This document shows positions 6,948 through 13,314 of a DNA stretch of 16,008 nt, one piece after another. The stretch's first letter is position 1. Each line of letters opens with the position of its first letter. The translations under genes and the position numbers were made by a program. The notes below the pieces were generated by a model. It did no database searches and was not told the DNA's origin. It worked only from the letters and a program-made list of their open reading frames with translations. This DNA comes from an uncultured Synechococcus sp. (GTDB lineage: Bacteria; Cyanobacteriota; Cyanobacteriia; PCC-6307; Cyanobiaceae), in assembly GCA_913020095.1 (NCBI GenBank), contig CAJWAH010000011.1, forward strand, positions 1 to 16,008, read 5' to 3'.

Positions 6948-7706
6948 ATGGCTGAACTGCGCCGTGTCCTGATCGAACCGCAGCGCCTCGCGGGTTGCGG
7001 ACAGGATGTGGAACTCACCAGCGATGAGCGCCACTACCTCGAAAAAGTGCTGCGGCTGCGGCCGGGCAGCCCCTTTGCCATCGTTGATGGACAGGGCGGC
7101 TTGCATCAGGCCGAGCTGCGCCGCAACGGATGGGCGCAACAAGGGGCGCAGCTGGAGCAGCAACCACCCCAGCAACCCGAGCTGGTGTTGCTGATGGGCT
7201 TGATCCGCCGTGATTTTGAGGTTGTTGTGCGCATGGCCTGCGAGCTCGGCGTCGATCAGCTCAAACCGCTGCAGGCCCAACGCTCAGTTGTGGAACCCAA
7301 GGGCCAACGCCCCCAGCGTTGGCAAAGCCAGCTGCAGGAAGCCTGTGAGCAGTGCGAACGGCTCTGGCTGCCGCAACTGCAGCCGGTCTCCAGCGCCATC
7401 GATGGCTTGAGCCAAGCCAAGGCCGAAGGCGAGCTGCGCTGCATTGGCGTGACCCGCGAAGCCGGCGTGCCGCTCTTAGCTGAGGTGCTGGAAACAGCCC
7501 CCCAGGTCCAACGCTGGCAGTTGGCTTGTGGGCCAGAAGGGGGCTGGACGCCCCAAGAGCGGCAAGCAGCGGCCGATCACGGTTGGCAGCCCGTGAGCCT
7601 GGGGCCCAATATCTTGCGAGCTTCAACCGCGGCGATCAGCGCCTTGGCCCTGATGCAACACCACAGGCAACGGCTCAGCGCGAGAGATTCCCAACCATCT
7701 CTTTAA
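6948..7706 (+). CDS. rsmE: 16S rRNA (uracil1498-N3)-methyltransferase RsmE
   Basis: RsmE uses S-adenosylmethionine to methylate N3 of U1498 in 16S rRNA. The 252-residue product has the normal length. An N-terminal PUA-like RNA-binding part (HYLEKVLRLRPGSPFAIVDG, residues 29-48) is followed by the SPOUT catalytic domain: LLMGLIRRDFEVVVRMACELGVDQL (81-105), the QRSVV segment, EACEQCERLWLPQ, GPEGGWTPQE (195-204) and LGPNILRASTAA (218-229), which forms the knotted SAM site. The last motif usually reads LRTETA; here it is LRASTAA, a mild variation. The gene overlaps the facing Q/A/P-rich gene by 32 bases. Confidence 0.96.
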   Translation: MAELRRVLIEPQRLAGCGQDVELTSDERHYLEKVLRLRPGSPFAIVDGQGGLHQAELRRNGWAQQGAQLEQQPPQQPELVLLMGLIRRDFEVVVRMACELGVDQLKPLQAQRSVVEPKGQRPQRWQSQLQEACEQCERLWLPQLQPVSSAIDGLSQAKAEGELRCIGVTREAGVPLLAEVLETAPQVQRWQLACGPEGGWTPQERQAAADHGWQPVSLGPNILRASTAAISALALMQHHRQRLSARDSQPSL

Positions 7707-8133
7707 AGCCAGCCAAAGCAGCGCCGGGGCGGCGGCGGCGGCGGGGCAAGGCGTTGGCGGGATTGAGCAATTCAGCCGCAAAGGTTTCGGTGCTGCGCAC
7801 CGGAGCCTCTTGTTTCTGCGAGCGCTCAGCAGCCAGCAACTCGGCGGTGGTGAGCGCTTTTTCCGGCTGGGCGGGGCTGGCCTTGGGCTGCGCTTGGGAA
7901 GCAGCCGGCTGGGCTTTGGTGGCTGCGGGATTGGATTGAGGTGCAGCTGGCTGCGCTGTTGCAACACCCTCTGCAAACAGGATGGGCGCCTCTAAAGCTG
8001 CGCCAGCTTCATCGGTCTCTGGTTCTTCAGGCCTGGTGGGGGCAATCACCACATCGGTGCTGCTCTCTTCTGACAGCACCAAAAAAGGCTTGCGCTCACC
8101 ACCCAGCAGCTTGTCCAGCACCACAGCTCTCAC
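7675..8133 (-). CDS. Hypothetical Gln/Ala/Pro-rich protein with basic C-terminus
   Basis: About 152 residues if translation starts at the GTG at 8133; TTG 8136 and GTG 8124 are alternatives and none has a clear Shine-Dalgarno sequence. I do not recognise the family. The N-terminus (VVLDKLLGGERKPFLVLSEE) could fold, residues about 60-95 are a low-complexity linker of repeated AQP/PAA units, and the end carries RRRRRPGAALAGFKEMVG, encoded in part by a run of CGC/CGG codons (around 7731-7745). It begins about 25 bases after the recombinase-like gene stops, on the same strand, so the two are likely cotranscribed. The basic tail could bind nucleic acid or membrane; this is a guess. Because convergent overlap and low complexity weaken the case, I hold it as probable rather than certain. 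Confidence 0.62.
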   Translation of the reverse strand: MRAVVLDKLLGGERKPFLVLSEESSTDVVIAPTRPEEPETDEAGAALEAPILFAEGVATAQPAAPQSNPAATKAQPAASQAQPKASPAQPEKALTTAELLAAERSQKQEAPVRSTETFAAELLNPANALPRRRRRPGAALAGFKEMVGNLSR

Positions 8134-8157
8134 CAAGGCCAGCGCTGATTATCAGGC

Positions 8158-9417
8158 TCAGACAGCCGGCTGTGTGGTTTCCGTTGGGCAGTGCAACATC
8201 CGCGTGCTCTTGGACGCACCCAACAGCTGACGCACCACCACCTCTGAAACACCCTGCTGACGCCACTGGCGGGCGCACTCTTGGCGCAGGGCGGTGGCAT
8301 TGCAAAAGCTCTGGCGCCGCAAACCATCAGCCCAGCGGCGTGCCAACAGCTGCGGGGTCACATCAGGCAACTCAGCCCAGAGAGGAGCCTCGCCAGGCCC
8401 GCTGCATTGCTGCCAGAGCGGCATCAAGGGCTCGGGAATCTGCAGACAGCGCTGCTGAACCAAGCGACCTGAACGAATCCACAGCACCGGATTGCCATCA
8501 ATCGAAGACCAATCGATGGGCCGCAGCTCAGCTGCTTCGCTTGGCCTTAAGCCAAGCCAACGAACCAAGGCATAGATGGGATCGCCTTGGCGCTCGTGGT
8601 CGAGCTGTTGCAACTGCTCAGCATTGAGAGGCCGCAAGGGGAGGCTGCTGGCCTGCAGCGGCGGCAAAGGCGAGAAGGGATTGTGCTCCACCAGGGCCGA
8701 ACGCAGCGCATCGGCATAAAAGGCATCAATCAGGCTCAACCGGCGCTGGGCTGTGGCGAGGCTGACGCTGCTCAGCACATGGTTGCGCCAGCGGAAGGCA
8801 GCGCCTTCGGTGATCGCCCCAGGCAGGCTGACCTCGCTAAAGGCCAGCAGCCGCCGCAACTCCCGCTGCCAGGCCAGGCGCGTGCTGGCACTAACAGGCC
8901 GCAAACGCTGACGCGCGGCTACCCAACCCGCCACGGTGTTGGGGCGATGGCGGGGAGCCGGCAGCGGCGGCAAAGGCCTGGCGAGCTGGGCCAGAAACGC
9001 CTCGCGAGCCTCCAAAAAATCTGGCTCCTCAAGCACCAATCCGCGACTGCGGAAGCCATTCATCAACAGCTCCACCAGCTCGGATTCATCAGGGCGGCTT
9101 GGGGCGGGCAGAGCTGCAGCGGAGAGTCGCTCACGCCAGCGGCGGGCACACTCGCGGGCCACCAGGCGAATTTCACGCCCACGCAGCTGAAGCTCTCCGG
9201 CGCTGAGGCCCAGCAAACGCTCCACCTGCTCATGCACATCGGCCGCCAGGCGGTGGGCTTGAACCAAGGTCGGCGCGAGGTAGCGGCGAATGGAACGCCG
9301 ACCCAAGCTTTGTTGCAGCGCCCTGGGAACAGGCCGCACATACCACCAACCAGCCGGTGGACCAGCCACTTCAACCAGACACTCATCCCAAGCGGCCGTA
9401 GCGACCTTGTCGCTCAC
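8158..9417 (-). CDS. Tyrosine-recombinase-like protein, catalytic residues apparently lost
   Basis: The 419-residue product starts at a GTG (9417-9415) preceded by a strong AGGAGG (9427-9422). The architecture is that of a phage-type integrase: a helical N-terminal arm (about 35-150), a SAM-like core-binding domain (about 160-248, STRLAWQRELRRLLAF ... AQRRLSLIDAFYADALRS) and a catalytic-type domain (about 262-419). In the latter, Arg I is kept in LGLRPSEAAEL (R291) and Arg II probably in TALRQECA (R378). The HxxR histidine is Thr (T375), the histidine of the usual LLGHS is Ala (LLGAS, A401), and the nucleophilic tyrosine is replaced by Met (M407 in STRMLH). It should be unable to cleave DNA but may still bind it. 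No att sites, phage genes or transposase are near. Cotranscribed with the Q/A/P-rich gene. Confidence 0.78.
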   Translation of the reverse strand: MSDKVATAAWDECLVEVAGPPAGWWYVRPVPRALQQSLGRRSIRRYLAPTLVQAHRLAADVHEQVERLLGLSAGELQLRGREIRLVARECARRWRERLSAAALPAPSRPDESELVELLMNGFRSRGLVLEEPDFLEAREAFLAQLARPLPPLPAPRHRPNTVAGWVAARQRLRPVSASTRLAWQRELRRLLAFSEVSLPGAITEGAAFRWRNHVLSSVSLATAQRRLSLIDAFYADALRSALVEHNPFSPLPPLQASSLPLRPLNAEQLQQLDHERQGDPIYALVRWLGLRPSEAAELRPIDWSSIDGNPVLWIRSGRLVQQRCLQIPEPLMPLWQQCSGPGEAPLWAELPDVTPQLLARRWADGLRRQSFCNATALRQECARQWRQQGVSEVVVRQLLGASKSTRMLHCPTETTQPAV

Positions 9418-9435
9418 TCCTCCTCCTGATGAGAC

Positions 9436-9499
9436 GTGTCATTCAACACATCAACCAATATTGATAGCTCACACTGATAAGCAGTGTCTTAACCGACAC
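9436..9499. promoter_or_regulatory. Cluster of four small inverted repeats in a divergent intergenic region
   Basis: Between the recombinase-like gene and the DUF92 gene lie GTGT-CATTCA-ACAC (9436-9449), ATCAA-CCAATA-TTGAT (9450-9465), ACACTG-ATAAG-CAGTGT (9471-9487) and GTGTC-TTAACC-GACAC (9484-9499). The last two share GTGT, so they could only form as alternatives. The region is AT-richer than its surroundings and should contain both promoters. It may be an operator region or an mRNA leader of the minus-strand gene. What binds it is unknown. Confidence 0.4.
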
Positions 9500-9577
9500 A
9501 CAATCTCTTCTTATTCAAATGTTTGCTTCAGTTTCAGTTGCTGCCCCGCTTGACTGGAGCGGTTTTGAGCCATCGCC

Positions 9578-10297
9578 ATGGGGGCCGTAGCGGCCTGGGG
9601 CTTCAGTGCCCTGATCAATGCCGGCCTGATCCTGCCGGTCACGCGTGTGCCGGTGCTGACGCGCAGCGGCTGGTGGCATGCCTGGGCCTTGGGAACGCTG
9701 CTGGGGGCCACGCTGGGCTGGCGGGGCTGGCTGGCGGTGGTGCTGTATCTGGCCCTTGGCTCGGCAGTCACCAAGTTGGGCTTTGCCCGCAAGGCGGAAC
9801 TCGGGATCGCAGAAGCCCGTGGCGGCCGGCGGGGCCCTGAGAACGTTTGGGGCTCAGCGGCCACAGGCGCAGCATTAGCGCTGCTGAGCCAACTGCCTGG
9901 AGCACCAACCCATCTTTTGCTCGTGGGTTTTGTGGCCAGCTTTGCCGCCAAGCTCGGCGACACCTGCGGCAGTGAAATCGGCAAACGCTGGGGCCGCACC
10001 ACCATCAGCTTGAGCCGATTGCAAGTGGTTTCCCCAGGCACCGAAGGCGCCGTGAGCTTGGAAGGCACCCTCGCCAGCCTGGCTGGTGCTGCTGTGTTCA
10101 GCCTGATTGGTTGCAGCCTGTCGCTCGTGGGGTGGGAGCTGCTGCTGCCGATCAGCGTGATCGCCTGGCTCGCCACCTTGGTGGAGAGCTTGATCGGCAG
10201 TGAACTGCAGCCTCAGCTGCCTTGGCTCAGCAATGAAGGGGTTAATGCCCTGATGACGGCCATTGCCGCCGCGGCCGCGATGGTGGTGTTGCGCTGA
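9578..10297 (+). CDS. DUF92 integral membrane protein, VTE6-like (possible phytyl-phosphate kinase)
   Basis: The 239-residue protein is highly hydrophobic, with about six membrane segments (residues roughly 5-22, 35-65, 93-125, 165-185, 188-206 and 222-238). The DUF92 signature is clear: GSAVTKLGFARKAELGIAEA, RGGRRGPENVWGS, ASFAAKLGDTCGSEIGKRWG (120-139) and SPGTEGAVSLEGTLASLAG (152-170). Plant VTE6 and its Synechocystis homologue belong to this family and are linked to phosphorylation of phytyl phosphate, salvaging chlorophyll-derived phytol for tocopherol/phylloquinone synthesis; I infer a similar role but cannot prove it. An in-frame TGA lies just upstream, so the ATG at 9578 is the first possible start; no Shine-Dalgarno sequence is evident. 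It overlaps the facing sigma factor gene by 56 bases. Confidence 0.87.
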   Translation: MGAVAAWGFSALINAGLILPVTRVPVLTRSGWWHAWALGTLLGATLGWRGWLAVVLYLALGSAVTKLGFARKAELGIAEARGGRRGPENVWGSAATGAALALLSQLPGAPTHLLLVGFVASFAAKLGDTCGSEIGKRWGRTTISLSRLQVVSPGTEGAVSLEGTLASLAGAAVFSLIGCSLSLVGWELLLPISVIAWLATLVESLIGSELQPQLPWLSNEGVNALMTAIAAAAAMVVLR

Positions 10298-11021
10298 ATT
10301 GCAGGGCTGCCTGCTGACGCAGTTGCTGCAGGCGCCGATTCACGCGGCATGGCGGCCAACCCAATTGCCGTGCCAATTGGCGCTGACTAAGGCCTTGGTG
10401 CATCACGCCGCGCAACAGGAATTGATCATCCGGGCTGTGGGCCTCGATCCACTCCTCCAGTTCCGCTTCCGCCAAGCGCGCTTCTGGGGTGGGGCGCCGA
10501 TCGACAGGCTCGAAGGCCATGCCATCGCCAGCGGCATCAAATGACCGCAGGTTCAAGGCTTCGCGCATCTGCAACGCCATCTGCAGGCGCTCAACCGGGC
10601 AGCCCAGGCTGCGGGCCTGGCCGCGCCGATCCAGAGGCGGCAGACCGGCTTGCTGGCGCTGATTTTGCAGCTGATCCCAACGGCTCAACAGCTGACGCAG
10701 CCTCCAAGGGGAGCGAATCAGATGGTGCCGGTCACGCAGGTAGTGCTGCATTTGGCCGCGAATCAACGTGACCGCATAGGTGCTGAAGGCATAGCCGCGC
10801 TGCGGTTGGTAGCGCTGGACAGCATCGAGCAGCCCAAAGCAGCCCTGCTGAAACAGGTCGTCGTAGCAGGCGCTGCTGGCCTGGGAAAAGCGGGCGGCCT
10901 GCTGCCGCACGAGATTGAGGTGGGCTTCAACAAGCCGGTTGCGAAGCTTGAGGCAACGGCTCTGGCCGTAGCGGCGATGCAAGGCCAACAGCTCGGGTGT
11001 TGGCGCTTGAGATGTGGTCAT
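10242..11021 (-). CDS. Sigma-70 family factor, group 3 (SigF-like)
   Basis: An alternative RNA polymerase sigma factor of 259 residues. Region 2 spans about residues 25-100: LRNRLVEAHLNLVRQQAARF, then DDLFQQGCFGLLDAVQRYQP, then RGYAFSTYAVTLIRGQMQHY and LRDRHHLIRSPWRL, which contacts the -10 element and core polymerase. Region 4 is at about 196-242, with a helix-turn-helix GLSQRQLARQLGWPPCRVNR. The length, lack of region 1 and the YAFSTYAV...IRG pattern fit cyanobacterial group 3 factors such as SigF, which serve stress or surface-structure regulons. It follows phnE by 53 bases on the same strand, so it may be cotranscribed with the aminotransferase-phnDCE run. No anti-sigma factor gene is adjacent. 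A 6-bp hairpin abuts the start codon and no Shine-Dalgarno sequence is visible. Confidence 0.9.
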   Translation of the reverse strand: MTTSQAPTPELLALHRRYGQSRCLKLRNRLVEAHLNLVRQQAARFSQASSACYDDLFQQGCFGLLDAVQRYQPQRGYAFSTYAVTLIRGQMQHYLRDRHHLIRSPWRLRQLLSRWDQLQNQRQQAGLPPLDRRGQARSLGCPVERLQMALQMREALNLRSFDAAGDGMAFEPVDRRPTPEARLAEAELEEWIEAHSPDDQFLLRGVMHQGLSQRQLARQLGWPPCRVNRRLQQLRQQAALQFSATPPSRPRRQWPSSGH

Positions 11022-11042
11022 CAGAGTGCAATTGAGCTCTGA
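11021..11042 (-). promoter_or_regulatory. Hairpin abutting the sigma factor start codon
   Basis: TCAGAG (11021-11026) and CTCTGA (11037-11042) form a perfect 6-bp inverted repeat around a 10-base loop. On the mRNA strand the 3' arm ends on the A of the ATG, so the stem covers the place where a ribosome binding site would be. It may limit translation or may be chance. Confidence 0.35.
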
Positions 11043-11074
11043 CCTTCAAGCTCAGCTGCAGCACCCGGTGTTGA

Positions 11075-12610
11075 TTAGCTGTTTGCGAGGGGGGAGCACC
11101 CCTCCCGTGGGAGCGGACCGCTGAGCAAGCGGCGGCGATAGAGATCAGCCAGTTGTTCGCCCACCAAGGTGAGGACCGCATACACCACCAACACCGGCAA
11201 CACCTCGCCCCAGGCAAACGAACTCAACGACTCCAGCAGCACCACCCCCAAACCGCCGGCGCCCACCAGGCCCACCACCACGCTCTCGCGCAGGATCACA
11301 TCGGCGCGGTAAGCGCCAAAACTCAGATAGCTGCGGCCGATGCCGTTGAAGCCAGCCACCAGCAACACCTGCCGCGGACTGCTGCCAGCCAGCCGTAGCG
11401 CCTGGGCCGGCTGCGGCGGCAAGGCATCCAGCCCCTCCAAGCCAAGGCGCCCCAAGATGCCGGCGTTGTGAATACCCAGCGCCAACACCGCCGGCAACAG
11501 CCCGGGCTGCAACACAAACAGCAGTAACAGAGCCGTTAACGGCGGCGGCAGCAAACGCGCCAGCAAACCGCAAGCCGAAAGCAACAAGCGCGGCCAACGC
11601 CCTGGCCCCAACAGCAACAGCAACAACGGCAATAGAGCCACCGCGAGCAAAGCCGCCAAGGCGGTGAGCAGCAGCGTGCTGCCAATCAACTGCGGCCAGT
11701 CCTGCAGCCAGCCGTTGGGGTCCCACAGGGGCAGCACCTCCGGCCATTGCCAGGGGGAGAACAGCACCTGCCAGCGCAACTCCAACCACTGCGATGACGG
11801 CAGCAACAGCAGCAGCAAGGCGGCGAAGCCAACGAGCAATTCGCGGTTGGGCTCTTGCCAGCGCTGCCGCAAACGCGCCAGCGCCAGCTCGAGGGCCAGC
11901 ATCACCGCGGCCAACAGCCAGAGGCTGGTCCACACCTCATGGAACTGCAGTGACTGCAGAGCCAAGCGCAAATCAGCGCCAATGCCCCCAAGGCCAAACA
12001 CCCCCAGCAGGGTGGCTGAGCGCAAGGCGCACTCAAGCCGGTAGCCCCCATAGCTGAGCAGCTGGGGCCAAAGCGGCGGCGAGAGCGCCATCAACAATGC
12101 TGCGGGAGCCGGCGCACCCGCCAACTGCAACGCCTCAAGGTTGCGGCGCGGCAAGCCATCGAGCTGTTCGGCCACCACACGGGCAAACAAGGCTCCATAG
12201 GGCAGAGCAATGGCCAGCACCGCCACAGCGGGATGCAAGCCGAGCAGCTGCAGCAGGATCAAGCCCCACAGCAGCTCATGCAACGAGCGCGGAATCGCGA
12301 GCAAGCGGCGCAGCAGCAGCGCTGGCCAACTGCAGCCCCAAAGGGTGCGGCTCACCACCTCAGCGGAGAGAACACCGCCGATCACGCCAAGCAACAAGCT
12401 GAACAGCCACGACCACAGGGCCACCGCCACGGTGACGGCGATTCCCCTGAGCGATGCGACGATTAAGGCTGGATCGGTGCTGGGCTGAACAGCCGCCAGT
12501 AGAAACTGGCCGATCAAATCAAAGCCGCCGCCATGCCAAGCGCCTGGCAAGAGCGCCAGCAACGGCAACAGCACTAGCGCAGGCAGCAGCAGCTGGCCGG
12601 CGGGGCTCAT
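11075..12610 (-). CDS. phnE: Phosphonate/phosphite-type ABC transporter permease, fused double PhnE
   Basis: The 511-residue inner-membrane protein is twice the length of a classical PhnE and contains two copies of the permease domain. The first EAA-type loop reads EALQLAGAPAPAALLMALSP (159-178), followed by YGGYRLECALRSATLLGVFG and GLGGIG; the second reads QALRLAGSSPRQVLLVAGF (403-421), followed by FGAYRADVILRESVVVGLVG and AGGLG. Both ends match the PhnE pattern, so one polypeptide could form the whole channel instead of a homodimer. The many Leu runs are membrane helices. Its start overlaps the end of phnC by 4 bases (ATGA). It works with PhnC (ATPase) and PhnD (binding protein). The second half is closer to typical PhnE than the first. 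Confidence 0.93.
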   Translation of the reverse strand: MSPAGQLLLPALVLLPLLALLPGAWHGGGFDLIGQFLLAAVQPSTDPALIVASLRGIAVTVAVALWSWLFSLLLGVIGGVLSAEVVSRTLWGCSWPALLLRRLLAIPRSLHELLWGLILLQLLGLHPAVAVLAIALPYGALFARVVAEQLDGLPRRNLEALQLAGAPAPAALLMALSPPLWPQLLSYGGYRLECALRSATLLGVFGLGGIGADLRLALQSLQFHEVWTSLWLLAAVMLALELALARLRQRWQEPNRELLVGFAALLLLLLPSSQWLELRWQVLFSPWQWPEVLPLWDPNGWLQDWPQLIGSTLLLTALAALLAVALLPLLLLLLGPGRWPRLLLSACGLLARLLPPPLTALLLLFVLQPGLLPAVLALGIHNAGILGRLGLEGLDALPPQPAQALRLAGSSPRQVLLVAGFNGIGRSYLSFGAYRADVILRESVVVGLVGAGGLGVVLLESLSSFAWGEVLPVLVVYAVLTLVGEQLADLYRRRLLSGPLPREGCSPLANS

Positions 12611-13314
12611 GAATAGAGCTGCTCCAAATCCGCGGCCGACAGCGCCTCTGGAGAGCAGTCGAACAACAGTTCGCCGTGGCGCAGGCCCACCACCCGATCA
12701 AAACCCTCCAACCAATCGGAGCGGTGCAGGCTCATCAACAACCCCCGCGGAGGCATTGCCAACCCCAACAGCAACTGCAACAAGCGCCGTGCCAAGGGCG
12801 GATCGAGCTGGGCGAGGGGTTCATCGGCCAACAGCAACTCCGCGTTTTGACGCAGCAACCGCGCCAAGGCCACCCGCTGACGCTGCCCACCCGAGAGCGA
12901 GCTCAGGGGCAAGGGCAGCAGTGATGCGTCCAGTTCCACCTGGGCGAGCGCTTCAGCGCAGGGGCGAGACTCCAAGGGCTGCAGCAGGTTGAGCAGCACC
13001 TGCCACCACGACCAGGCCGCTAGGCGGCCGGTGTTGAGGTTGTGCTGAACCGAGAGTCCTTCGATCAAGCGCAGGTCTTGCCAGAGCGTGCCGATGCGCG
13101 AGCGCATGCGGCGGCGCAGCCGCTGTTCTCCAAACCACTGCACCGATCCGCTTGTGGGCTGAATCAATCCATTGGCCACAGCCAGCAGGGTGCTTTTCCC
13201 TGCGCCGCTGGCACCCACCAGGGCAACGCACTCCCCCGGTTTGAGGCTGAGGCTGAGGCCACGGAGCCGCGGGCGCTCACGCCCTGGAACCGTGACATCC
13301 CTCAGCTCCAGCAT
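12607..13314 (-). CDS. phnC: Phosphonate/phosphite-type ABC transporter ATPase
   Basis: The 235-residue ATPase energises the phnDCE importer on the cytoplasmic side. Walker A is GASGAGKS (34-41), the Q-loop is at WQDLRLIEGLSVQHNLNTGR (78-97), the signature LSGGQRQR is at 140-147, Walker B LLLADEPLAQLD is at 160-171, and the H-loop histidine is in MSLHRSDW. The HNLNTGRL...WW segment after the Q-loop is typical of PhnC and separates it from general amino acid or metal ATPases. The start ATG overlaps the phnD stop (TGATG), and the 3' end overlaps phnE by 4 bases, so the three genes are translated from one mRNA. No inactivating change is seen. Confidence 0.95.
   Translation of the reverse strand: MLELRDVTVPGRERPRLRGLSLSLKPGECVALVGASGAGKSTLLAVANGLIQPTSGSVQWFGEQRLRRRMRSRIGTLWQDLRLIEGLSVQHNLNTGRLAAWSWWQVLLNLLQPLESRPCAEALAQVELDASLLPLPLSSLSGGQRQRVALARLLRQNAELLLADEPLAQLDPPLARRLLQLLLGLAMPPRGLLMSLHRSDWLEGFDRVVGLRHGELLFDCSPEALSAADLEQLYS

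Noticed and set aside
6435..7280. 281-residue open frame on the minus strand across the DUF3531 and rsmE genes
   Set aside because: It is antisense to two recognisable genes, crosses their junction and shows no family motif; long antisense frames are expected in GC-rich DNA.
7728..7746. GGC/CGG triplet run as a microsatellite
   Set aside because: It simply encodes the Arg run of the Q/A/P-rich protein and is too short to be a repeat element in its own right.
7941..8627. 228-residue plus-strand frame over the Q/A/P-rich and recombinase-like genes
   Set aside because: Antisense, no motifs, low-complexity composition and no plausible start context.
8587..9429. 280-residue open frame on the plus strand opposite the recombinase-like gene
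   Set aside because: The minus-strand frame has the integrase architecture and a strong ribosome binding site; the plus-strand frame is rich in Gln/His with no recognisable domain.
8158..9577. Genomic island or prophage marked by the integrase-like gene
   Set aside because: No tRNA, direct repeat, phage gene or composition break is visible, and the surrounding genes are housekeeping; the protein also appears catalytically dead.
11145..11933. 262-residue minus-strand frame inside phnE
   Set aside because: Its Ala/Gly/Val-rich product is a frame-shifted shadow of the permease, whose own frame has both EAA loops.
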